A DNA stretch of 64,000 nucleotides from M3007 sp044350415. Lineage in GTDB: Bacteria > Bacteroidota > Bacteroidia > Chitinophagales > Saprospiraceae. Positions 54,696-62,883 of this stretch are shown here, in pieces. A program made the translations under genes and the position numbers. The DNA is taken from the NCBI GenBank assembly GCA_044350415.1, contig JBILHQ010000001.1, positions 1 to 64,000 on the forward strand, written 5' to 3'. The notes beneath the pieces are model-generated. The model saw only the letters and a list, made by a program, of their open reading frames with translations, was not told the DNA's origin and did not search any database. The first letter of the stretch is position 1. Each line of letters starts with the position of its first letter.

Positions 54696-54821
54696 ATGGC
54701 ATATTCGGAATTGTTAGCCGACCGCATCCGGCAGGTCTTTAAAGAAAAGAAGGTCCGTTTTGAAGAAAAAAAGATGATGGGCGACCTGTATTTTTTGGTC
54801 GACAGCAAAATGTGCGCAGAC
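54696..54821 (+). pseudogene. TfoX N-terminal domain fragment
   Basis: The first 42 codons read MAYSELLADRIRQVF, then FEEKKMMGDLYFLVDSKMC, a clear TfoX_N (competence regulator-like / MmcQ-like) start. After residue 42 homology stops and the plus frame runs antisense to an IS256-type transposase. The remaining ~70 residues are missing, so this is a truncated pseudogene. Confidence 0.75.
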
Positions 54822-55036
54822 AACTCCCCAGACAGAGCAGCTTCAACCACCCGTTTAAGCATCGGTGCCAACAACTGTGTCAAACTTTGGCCTTGGTACA
54901 GACCTTCAATCAAATCCGCCTCCGTTTGTTGGGTAATTATTGGAGGACTTTTTTGTTTCTTTTTTTCATTGCGAAAGAAAACCTTTTTTGAAAAATAATT
55001 TCTTACCAAAACGATTATTTTTGTCTGACACAGTTT
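54822..55036 (-). mobile_element. IS256-family transposase 5' remnant
   Basis: Minus-strand translation gives EADLIEGLYQGQSLTQLLAP then MLKRVVEAALSGELSAH, the N-terminal region of IS256/Mutator transposases. The frame is cut at the TfoX junction. The likely ATG near 54980 is out of frame by one base within an A-run. ACTGTGTCAGACAAAAATAA at about 55036 may be the IS end. Most of the element is deleted. Confidence 0.6.
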
Positions 55037-55057
55037 TTTGAACACTCTCACGCACAT

Positions 55058-55234
55058 CGACATCACACTCAGAAAAATCCTTTTAAATCCGTGTCCAATC
55101 CCTCAAATCTGTATTCCATCGACATCACACCCACCCACATCACGCCCGGAAAAATCCTTTTAAATCCATGTCCAATCCCTCAAATCCGTGTTCTATCGAC
55201 ATCACGCACCCACATCACGCTCAAAAAAATCCCG
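55058..55234. repeat. Degenerate tandem repeats abutting susD
   Basis: Units begin CGACATCAC at 55058, 55120 and 55197 (62, 77 and a partial 38 nt) and share AAAAATCCTTTTAAATCC, then TGTCCAATCCCTCAAATC. The 77-nt unit has an internal duplication of CCCACATCACGC. The last unit ends at the susD stop codon. Word-like composition (AATCCGTGTCC) resembles the arms of the palindromic elements. Confidence 0.75.
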
Positions 55235-56752
55235 CTAATACCCCACATTCTGAACCATACCACTCAAATCGATCTCCTTTTGCGGCACTGGCAGCAGTTC
55301 ATGTTTATTTGCTACGAAATTTTTTCCTGCCGCAATCATGACCGCCGATTGCCGGCCCCAACGCTGCAAATCGAACCAGCGATGCTGTTCCATGGCCAGT
55401 TCTGACCGGCGTTCGCGGTATATTTTTTCGCGCAATTGCGGCTGATCGGTGATCGTAATATCAGCGAGAATGCCTGGCGGGAAGGCTGGCGCGGTAGCGC
55501 GGGCACGCTGGCGTACCTGATTTAAAAACACCAATGCCTGAGATGATTTCCCGTTCTCATTGAGGGCTTCTGCCGCTAAAAGTAAAATATCAGCATACCG
55601 GAGGATACGGATATTCCCGGGGCCATTGTCCTGAAGTCCGGTGTGCGCAGGCACCCAGGCTTTCCGGTTAAAACGCTCGCCTATGATTTCGGGATTGTCC
55701 TGGATCTGCGCGGAACCGTCGGGCAGGTCGTTGCCGGGCTCCAGATAAGTGGCTGACTTTCGGGGATCAAACAATTCAAAAGAGGATACCAGATTGTCAG
55801 AAGGCCGGTTGAAGCCCCACCCGAGGTTGGGAATGCCGCGAACCCCTTGCACCATATTGAAAGGCGTGGCACCCGGACCAGTAATGCCGTCAACCGGATC
55901 AAGAGCCGCCGCTTGTATTTCAAAAACAGACTCCGCACCATTTTCGCCTGTCGGTAAAAAGATATCGCGGTAAACAGGCAAAAGGCTGTATTCGTTGGAA
56001 TTAATAATATCGAGACAAAGGGTTTCCGCTTTGAGAAAATCGTGTTTGACCAGGTACAATTTTGCCAAAATACCCTGTGCGGCACCTTTCGTCAAACGGC
56101 CAAGATCGGCCGATGGATATTTAGATTTTAAAGGCAAAACCGCAATAGCGTCAGTCAGGTCGCGTTCGATCTGTGCATATACTTCTGCTACCGGTTTACG
56201 GGTTTGGGTATAGTATTGGTCGGCGCTCAAAGGCTCCGTGATAATCGGAATTTCACCGAACCATTGCACCAGCAAAAAATAGGCATAAGCCCGGAGCGCT
56301 TTATTCTCCCCCAGCAAACGCTTGCGCAGAGTTTCATCCATCGCCGGCACATCGGGAATACGCTGAATAGCCAGATTGGCCCGGGCAATCACCCTGTAAA
56401 ATCCACTCCAAACACCGCTGATACTGGAATTAGCTGGATCGAACGTGAAATTGTCCATATCCAGCATATACAGGGCGTCAGTCGGCGTAGAGCCTTTATC
56501 GGCATCGTCGCTGAGGATATCCGTCGTGCCTAAATAAGGCAGTGCGGTACATTCCCAACTGCGCAACTGGTTGTACACGGCATTAGTGGCTTGTGTGGCC
56601 TGGTTGCCGTCTAAGAAAAAATTGGCGACGTCCGCATCACCCTGGGGTTTGCGTTCGAGAAAATCTTTGTTGCAGGCGGTGAAATGCAGTGCAACCAGCA
56701 GCAGCGCGAATACTGCTTTTTTATGGTTCTTATTGATATATTTCATTGTCAT
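55235..56752 (-). CDS. SusD/RagB-family outer-membrane glycan-binding lipoprotein
   Basis: A 505-residue lipoprotein (lipobox LHFTAC near residue 27). SusD features: FLERKPQGDADVANFF after the Cys, TPR-type helices (RAYAYFLLVQWFGEIP, PVAEVYAQIERDLTDAI, AQGILAKLYLVKHDFLKAET) and the C-terminal RSELAMEQHRWFDLQRWGR. It caps the SusC pore and binds oligosaccharides. It begins 5 nt after susC in the same operon. The TAG stop abuts tandem repeats. Confidence 0.95.
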   Translation of the reverse strand: MTMKYINKNHKKAVFALLLVALHFTACNKDFLERKPQGDADVANFFLDGNQATQATNAVYNQLRSWECTALPYLGTTDILSDDADKGSTPTDALYMLDMDNFTFDPANSSISGVWSGFYRVIARANLAIQRIPDVPAMDETLRKRLLGENKALRAYAYFLLVQWFGEIPIITEPLSADQYYTQTRKPVAEVYAQIERDLTDAIAVLPLKSKYPSADLGRLTKGAAQGILAKLYLVKHDFLKAETLCLDIINSNEYSLLPVYRDIFLPTGENGAESVFEIQAAALDPVDGITGPGATPFNMVQGVRGIPNLGWGFNRPSDNLVSSFELFDPRKSATYLEPGNDLPDGSAQIQDNPEIIGERFNRKAWVPAHTGLQDNGPGNIRILRYADILLLAAEALNENGKSSQALVFLNQVRQRARATAPAFPPGILADITITDQPQLREKIYRERRSELAMEQHRWFDLQRWGRQSAVMIAAGKNFVANKHELLPVPQKEIDLSGMVQNVGY

Positions 56753-56757
56753 TTAAT

Positions 56758-59700
56758 TTAAAATGTCATATCCACCCCTACCTGCCACGACTTGGCAATC
56801 GGGAAAGACACATTGTCGAAACCGACCTGAAATGCATTTTCGTTATTAGAGAACTCTGGCGAATATCCGGAATATTTTTGGCTTGTCCAAAGGTTCATTC
56901 CACTGACATAGACCCTGAATTTGTTAATTTTAGCGTGTTGTAACCAGCTTGATGGGAGCGAATAACCGATCAGAACACTTCTGAGGCGCACAAAACGACC
57001 GTCTTCCAGGAAATAATCACTCACCCGGTAGTTGCTCCCGCCATTAGTAATACGAGGAGTAGTGGCATTTGGGTTTTCGGGAGTCCAGCGACCGGCATAT
57101 TCCGATGCTTCCCAGTTGTATACCGAGAAACGGAAGGTCTTTTTGGCATTGAAAACCTGATTACCCCTAACCCCTAACAAATCTGCGGCGATATCAAAAC
57201 CTTTCCATTCTGCTCCTGCATTAAAGGAATACGTGAGGGTTGGAATAGGGCTGCCGAGATAAGTGCGGTCGTCGTTGGTGAGGGCACCGTCGGGCTGTCC
57301 GGTGAGGTTACCGCTGGCATCGCGGCCATTGATATCGGCAAAACGCAGGTCGCCTAATCCTTCATTGCCAAACCTGGGAAAAGCAGTCAGGTCGGCTTCC
57401 GTCTGGAAAATACCAGCCACCTGATAACCGTAAAATGCACCGATCGGGAGTCCTACTGCCGAACGGGTAGCCGGTTCACCCTGTACAAAAGAAGAGAAAA
57501 TCTCTGGCCGTTGTTCGTTCAGTTTGACGATTTCATTCTGCACCGGCGAGAAAATAGCCCCCACATTCCAGGAAAACGGCGCACTGTGCCGCCAGTTGAG
57601 GGTAATATCCCAGCCGATATTGCGCACTTGCGCAGTATTGACCAACGGATTTGAACCGGAACCTACATAATCAGGAATTGGCACCGCTGCGATGATATCG
57701 TAGGTAAAACGGTTGTACCAATCCACTTCACCGGTCAGCTGGCCTTTGAAAAAGCCAAATTCCAATCCGATATCTGTTTGTTGAGCAGTTTCCCATCTCA
57801 GGTCGGGATTGGCATAGTTCACGAGTGTTGCACCCTGATTCAGGGCTTCATCCGGACCAAAAATAGCATACAAGCCCGATTGAACAGTACCCAATGTCGG
57901 ATAACGCACGCTGGCCAGGCTATTTTGGTTACCCAAAATACCAAAACTGGCGCGCAATTTCAGGCGGTCAAAGATCCGCAGGTTTTGCACAAATGGCTCC
58001 TGCCCGATATTCCAACCCACACTTCCGGAAGGGAATATCTTCCGGCGAAGGTCCTTCCGGAAACGCGATGATTGGTCGATACGGGTCGAAAAGGTAAAGA
58101 GATACCGGTCGAGGTAAGAATAGTTGACCCGGAACAATTGCGAAATAAGCGCTTCATCGTAAGAGCGGCCACCGCCCGTTTGGGTGGGATCATCGCCCGA
58201 TTCAATGAGAAAAAGCAGGTCGTCGCCCGTGCCGGGAAAATCGGTGCGCACTGCATTGATTTTATCAAAGCGGTATTCTTCGGCAGTGTAACCAGCCAGC
58301 ACATTCAGGTGGTGTTTTTCCCATTCCTTATCGAAAGTGAGCGTTTGTTCCCAAATCCAGCGGCGGTCCTGGGTATTTTCTACATAAAGCCGATCGTCAT
58401 TGAGGAGCTGTGAATTGGACACCCGGAAAACAGGGGTATAATCTTTTTTCTTGATGCCGTTAAGATCGAAGCCATAATTGGAGCGAAACGTCAAGTATTT
58501 CCCAAATTTAATATTCCCATATACTGAACCGAAAAAGCGGTCGCCGGTTTCGTGGTTATTGCTTTTGTAAAACAAATCGGCTACCGGATTGGCAATCGCT
58601 AACCCGTAAGGCGAAGTGGGGTCTGTGAATTTGCCCAAAGAATCGGTGGGTGTCAGCACCGGCGAAATGCGGTAAGCCGAGCCGATGACGCCTGTGGGTG
58701 CCAGTTGCTTTTTCGAATTGGAATAAGCGAGATTAGTACCGAGGGTAAACCAGCTGTTCAATTTATTTTCGGTATTCAAACGCGCTGTAATCCGTTCAAA
58801 TTCCGCATTTTTTAATACCCCGGACTGGTTAAAATAATTGACGGACGCATTATAGGAAAAGCGCTCGCCGCCACCGTTGGCCGCCAATTGGAAATTGGCG
58901 ATGGGGGCATTCCGGAATATTTCGCCCTGCCAGTCGGTTCCTTCTCCCAGCGATGCGGGGTTGGGGAAATAATTAGAATTGGTAAACTCATTGTATACCT
59001 GCCCAAACTCCGCCGCATTCATCAGGTCAATTTTTTTGGTGATTTGTTGTGTGCCGTAATAGGAATTAAAAGAGATCAGGGCGTCTTTGCGCTGCTTGCC
59101 GTTTTTGGTGGTGATGATGATCACGCCGTTGGAGCCACGCGCACCGTAAATAGCCGCCGAAGAAGCATCTTTTAATACTTCAATGGATGCCACATCCTGC
59201 GGATTAATAAAACTCGCATCGTAAGAGATCATGCCATCGATGACGTACAGCGGGTTGGCATTGTTGAGCGTTCCTGTCCCCCGGATACGAATGGTGGCAC
59301 CAGCGCCGGGTTCGCCTGAAGTTGGCGTCACGTACACCCCTGCAATTTTGCCCTGCAAAGCCTGGTCAATGGACGGCGAAGCAATCCGTTCAATGTCTTT
59401 TGACTTAACGGTGCCTACCGCGCCGGTCAGGTCGCTTTTTTTCTGGGTACCATAGCCTACCACCACGACTTGCTCGAGGGTAAACGGGTCTTCACCCAAG
59501 GTCACATTAAGGATGGTACGACCTTCAACCGGCACTTCTTTGAGCGCATAACCGGTATAGGTAAATTGTAAAGTGGCATCAGTGCCGGCAGCAATGGTAA
59601 AATTGCCGTCGACGTCGGTGCTGGTTCCGGCTGTTCCGCCTTTTTCCCGCACGGTTACGCCAATAAGACCGCTGCCATCAGCGGCATCGGTGACGCGCCC

Positions 59701-59805
59701 GGTTACGCGTATTTGGGCAGACAGCATCTGTGCGCCCGCGAGCAAAAGCACCAGCGGTAGCAATTGCCTGCCATAGAAATGGATCAATGTAAATGACTTC
59801 TTCAT
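56758..59805 (-). CDS. SusC/RagA-family TonB-dependent transporter
   Basis: A 1015-residue outer-membrane importer. Signal peptide to ~30 (LLPLVLLLAGAQMLSAQ), carboxypeptidase-regulatory-like domain at ~33-105 (VTGRVTDAADGSGLIGVTV), TonB box-like VVVGYGTQ, plug at ~120-240 (IRIRGTGTLNNANPLYVIDG, EVLKDASSAAIYGARGSNG) and a 22-strand barrel to the end. It imports glycan fragments captured by SusD. Encoded between the GH3 gene and susD. Element H sits upstream. Confidence 0.96.
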   Translation of the reverse strand: MKKSFTLIHFYGRQLLPLVLLLAGAQMLSAQIRVTGRVTDAADGSGLIGVTVREKGGTAGTSTDVDGNFTIAAGTDATLQFTYTGYALKEVPVEGRTILNVTLGEDPFTLEQVVVVGYGTQKKSDLTGAVGTVKSKDIERIASPSIDQALQGKIAGVYVTPTSGEPGAGATIRIRGTGTLNNANPLYVIDGMISYDASFINPQDVASIEVLKDASSAAIYGARGSNGVIIITTKNGKQRKDALISFNSYYGTQQITKKIDLMNAAEFGQVYNEFTNSNYFPNPASLGEGTDWQGEIFRNAPIANFQLAANGGGERFSYNASVNYFNQSGVLKNAEFERITARLNTENKLNSWFTLGTNLAYSNSKKQLAPTGVIGSAYRISPVLTPTDSLGKFTDPTSPYGLAIANPVADLFYKSNNHETGDRFFGSVYGNIKFGKYLTFRSNYGFDLNGIKKKDYTPVFRVSNSQLLNDDRLYVENTQDRRWIWEQTLTFDKEWEKHHLNVLAGYTAEEYRFDKINAVRTDFPGTGDDLLFLIESGDDPTQTGGGRSYDEALISQLFRVNYSYLDRYLFTFSTRIDQSSRFRKDLRRKIFPSGSVGWNIGQEPFVQNLRIFDRLKLRASFGILGNQNSLASVRYPTLGTVQSGLYAIFGPDEALNQGATLVNYANPDLRWETAQQTDIGLEFGFFKGQLTGEVDWYNRFTYDIIAAVPIPDYVGSGSNPLVNTAQVRNIGWDITLNWRHSAPFSWNVGAIFSPVQNEIVKLNEQRPEIFSSFVQGEPATRSAVGLPIGAFYGYQVAGIFQTEADLTAFPRFGNEGLGDLRFADINGRDASGNLTGQPDGALTNDDRTYLGSPIPTLTYSFNAGAEWKGFDIAADLLGVRGNQVFNAKKTFRFSVYNWEASEYAGRWTPENPNATTPRITNGGSNYRVSDYFLEDGRFVRLRSVLIGYSLPSSWLQHAKINKFRVYVSGMNLWTSQKYSGYSPEFSNNENAFQVGFDNVSFPIAKSWQVGVDMTF

Positions 59806-59829
59806 ACTTTAGAGCGTTACTGGGTTAAG

Positions 59830-59940
59830 AGGTTACGGGTTATTGGTTTAGGGGTTAGGGGGGTACTGGGTTTCGGGTAGATGTAGTAAAATACAATCGA
59901 GAAATATTGCAGCCACCAGAAATCCAATAACCCTTTACCT
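59830..59940. repeat. Palindromic element, copy H (GGGTTA words)
   Basis: The left arm 59830-59849 (AGGTTACGGGTTATTGG region) and right arm 59921-59940 pair at about 16 of 20 positions around a 71-nt loop. GGGTTA/GGGGTTAG words are iterated from 59817 to 59870. The right arm contains the TAG stop of the GH3 gene. The loop is longer than in the main family and lacks CAAGC. Confidence 0.5.
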
Positions 59941-62149
59941 AATTCATAGTTACTTTTATTTTTTGTAATTCTTCTGAGTTGCCACCCACCATGATTTCAA
60001 AATCGCCGCGTTCGGAGCCTTTGGTCATGTTTTTGCGGAAAAAGCTGAATGATTCATTGTTCAGAATAAATTTGACATCGCGGGTTTCACCTGGTTTCAG
60101 CATGATTTTTTCAAAACCGCGCAGTTCTTTCACCGGGCGGGTTACGGATCCTACCAGGTCGCGGATATAAAGTTGTACCACTTCTTCGCCTGCTATTTTG
60201 CCGGAATTGGTAACGGTTACAGTAATGGTGATTTTTTCTCCCGGTTTAAAGATGGGAATATTGCATTTGGGCGCGCTATACGTAAATGTGGTATAGCTCA
60301 AACCGAAACCAAATGGGTAAAGCGGCGTATTGACAATATCAATGTACCGGCTGTTCCATTTCGAATTCGGATCATAAGGACGTCCGGTGTTTTTATAATT
60401 GTAAAAAACAGGCACTTGCCCTACTGATCGCGGAAAAGTCATGGTCAGTTTTCCGGAAGGGTTGTAATCGCCCCACAAAACGTCGGCGATGGCATGGCCG
60501 GTCTCAGTACCGAGCCACCAGGTTTCGAGGATTGCCGATGCTTTTTCTGCCAGGTTGGGAATAGCCAACGGACGGCCATTCATCAAAATGACGATCACCG
60601 GTTTGCCGGTTTTGGCCAATTCGAGTACCAATTCTTCCTGCACGCCGGGGAGCATAATATCGGAGCGGGATGCCGCTTCGCCACTCATCATGGCTTTCTC
60701 GCCGACCGCAATAATTACTACATCTGCCTGTTGGGCGGCGTTGAGGGCTGCTTCAAAACCGCTGCGATCGTCGCCTTCGATTTCACAACCCTTGACGTAA
60801 GTGACGTTGCCATCACGGAGTCCTTCGCGCAGGCTGACACAATCGTTAAAATTGCCCGCGCCATTCCAGTTGCCGATCAATTCCGTTTTGTTATCGGCTA
60901 ACGCACCAATAAGCGCGATTTTTTGTCCTTTTTTCAAAGGCAAAATACCTTTCTCATTTTTCAACAAAACAATAGATTTACGGGAAATATCGCGGGCTGC
61001 AGTGCGGTGTTCGGGGGTGAGCATGGTATTTTTTTCCCGTTCCGCATCGCAGAATTTGTAGGGATCGTCAAATAATCCCAAATCGTATTTTACTTGTAAA
61101 ACCCGCAATACGGATTCATCGATCAGTTTGAGGGTCACTTTACCCTCTTTGAGCGACTGTGCCAGAAAACGTTGGTAAATGCTGCCCTGCATATCCATAT
61201 CAACGCCCGCATTCAGCGACAATTCTCCGGCGGCTTTATCATCAGCTACTACGCCGTGGTTGACCATTTCATTCATAGAAGTATAGTCGGTCACGACAAA
61301 ACCTTTGAAGCCCCATTCTTTGCGCAGAATATTGGTAACGAGGTATTTATTGCCCGTAGCTGGTACACCGTCGTAGTCGTTAAAAGAGGTCATTACACTG
61401 GCTGCACCTGCTTTTACAGCTGCTTCATAAGGCGGCAGGTAGTACTCGCGAAAAAACCGTTCGCTCATGTCCACAGTATTGTAGTCGCGACCGGCAGTAG
61501 CAGCGCCATAAGCGGCAAAGTGTTTTACACAGGCGACCATGGCATCGGTCTGGCCTAATTTTTTGCCCTGAATGCCATGTACCCGAGCTTCGGCGATACG
61601 GCAACCGAGCCAGGTATCTTCTCCTGCGCCTTCCATCACCCGGCCCCAACGCGGGTCGCGGCCAATATCCACCATGGGCGCATAAGTCCAGTGCAGACCG
61701 GCGGCAGCAGCTTCCTTGGCAGCGATATGCGCCGATTGTTCCAGGGCGGGAAGGTCCCAACTGCAAGACTCTGCCAGCGGAATCGGGAAAATAGTTTTAT
61801 AGCCGTGAATCACGTCAAATCCGAACAAGAGTGGAATTTTCAGGCGGGTTTCTTCCATCGACACCTTTTGGAGTTCGCGGGTAAAAGCCGTTCCGTGGCT
61901 GTTGAACAGGTTACCACAAGCGCCGCTACGAATATCATTTTTATACCCTTCGCGGATAGTGGGTCCCGTGCTACCCCAGTCGGTGGTGTACAGGGTGAGT
62001 TGGCCTATTTTTTCCGCCAGCGTCATTTTGGCCAGCAATGCCTTGGCCTTTTGGGCTGTTGCCGCCGACGGTTGGTACAATTGTGCAGAGACCGGTCCCA
62101 CCGATACGATACACAGCAAAAGGAGTATACTTAAGTTTTTCATCGTCAT
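59939..62149 (-). CDS. GH3 beta-glucosidase (BglX-like), periplasmic
   Basis: A 736-residue exo-hydrolase with signal peptide (LSILLLLCIVSVGPVSAQ). N-terminal GH3 barrel with KIPLLFGFDVIHGYKTIFP, GRDPRWGRVMEGAGED and nucleophile D288 (GFVVTDYTSMNEM); GH3 C-terminal domain (SIVLLKNEKGILPL) and a fibronectin-III-like end (EEVVQLYIRD). It releases glucose from beta-gluco-oligosaccharides. In this locus beta-1,2 (sophorose-type) products of the GH144 enzyme are the inferred substrates. Start is ATG 62149 or 62143. Confidence 0.95.
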   Translation of the reverse strand: MTMKNLSILLLLCIVSVGPVSAQLYQPSAATAQKAKALLAKMTLAEKIGQLTLYTTDWGSTGPTIREGYKNDIRSGACGNLFNSHGTAFTRELQKVSMEETRLKIPLLFGFDVIHGYKTIFPIPLAESCSWDLPALEQSAHIAAKEAAAAGLHWTYAPMVDIGRDPRWGRVMEGAGEDTWLGCRIAEARVHGIQGKKLGQTDAMVACVKHFAAYGAATAGRDYNTVDMSERFFREYYLPPYEAAVKAGAASVMTSFNDYDGVPATGNKYLVTNILRKEWGFKGFVVTDYTSMNEMVNHGVVADDKAAGELSLNAGVDMDMQGSIYQRFLAQSLKEGKVTLKLIDESVLRVLQVKYDLGLFDDPYKFCDAEREKNTMLTPEHRTAARDISRKSIVLLKNEKGILPLKKGQKIALIGALADNKTELIGNWNGAGNFNDCVSLREGLRDGNVTYVKGCEIEGDDRSGFEAALNAAQQADVVIIAVGEKAMMSGEAASRSDIMLPGVQEELVLELAKTGKPVIVILMNGRPLAIPNLAEKASAILETWWLGTETGHAIADVLWGDYNPSGKLTMTFPRSVGQVPVFYNYKNTGRPYDPNSKWNSRYIDIVNTPLYPFGFGLSYTTFTYSAPKCNIPIFKPGEKITITVTVTNSGKIAGEEVVQLYIRDLVGSVTRPVKELRGFEKIMLKPGETRDVKFILNNESFSFFRKNMTKGSERGDFEIMVGGNSEELQKIKVTMN

Positions 62150-62164
62150 TTTGTTAAAAAAACC

Positions 62165-62172
62165 TATTTTTG
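62165..62172 (+). promoter_or_regulatory. -7 box of the Uma2 gene
   Basis: TATTTTTG matches TAnnTTTG, 21 nt before ATG 62194. Confidence 0.55.
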
Positions 62173-62193
62173 TAAATTAAAAATGAATTAACC

Positions 62194-62867
62194 ATGAGCG
62201 AAGTCACCGTAACAACACCCCTGAACGTCGAAGACTATATCGCTTTCGAAGAAAGCCCGACATCCGCCATGACTATATTAAAGGTGAATTTATTCCTGTA
62301 CCAGGTACAACAGACGATCACAACGAAATATACTTCAATATAAAATCAATGTTGAAGCAGTTAATTCACGGCTTACGTATTTATACCGAAAGTGTAAAAG
62401 TGCAAATTACATCTGCGCAAGATTACACTTATCCGGATGTTTTAGTCGCACCTGATCCACGCGATCTGGAGAGCACATACATTAAAAAATACCCGTCTGT
62501 CATATTCGAAGTCATATCCAAAACAACGCATATCGACGATGCTGCCGATAAATTTATCCGGTACAAAAACATCGATTCGCTTCAAAACTACATTCTCGTA
62601 GACTCCGAAAACATCTTCATCGAAGTCCGGGCAAAACAAGACAATGGCGAATGGCTCTCAGAAATCTATCTTTCCGCTAACGCCCGATTCCCGATCCCAG
62701 CCCTCGGTGTGGAATTAGAGATTTCGGGGGTTTATGAAGGGATTTTTTTAGTCCCAAGTCAGTTAGTCCCAAGTCCCAAGTCTGTAGATTACACCCCAAG
62801 CGGGGCGGCAAGTACTTATGTACGACACACTCACGGAACACTCTACAGACCTGGGACTTGGAACTAA
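62194..62867 (+). pseudogene. Uma2-family (DUF820) nuclease-fold gene, frameshifted
   Basis: From ATG 62194 the frame reads SEVTVTTPLNVEDYIAFEES and then shifts; the family sequence continues one frame over as DIRHDYIKGEFIPVPGTTDD and LKQLIHGLRIYTESVKVQI. A missing C in the CCC run at about 62256 explains it. The conserved core follows (YPDVLVAPDP, YPSVIFEVISKTTHIDDAADK, IDSLQNYILVDSE). The C-terminal ~38 residues after YEGIF are encoded by palindromic element F. Uma2 proteins have a PD-(D/E)XK fold of uncertain role. An intact ORF remains from ATG 62349. Confidence 0.8.
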
Positions 62868-62883
62868 CTGACCTAAGGCTAAA
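62747..62883. repeat. Palindromic intergenic element, copy F, between convergent genes
   Basis: Arms of 43 nt at 62747-62789 and 62841-62883 (words GTCCCAAGTC and AGTCAGTTAGTCCC) match at about 36 positions. The 51-nt loop has CAAGCG at position 8. The element is read as coding sequence at the end of the Uma2 frame, and its right arm ends directly at the TAG stop of the GH144-esterase gene. Confidence 0.85.
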
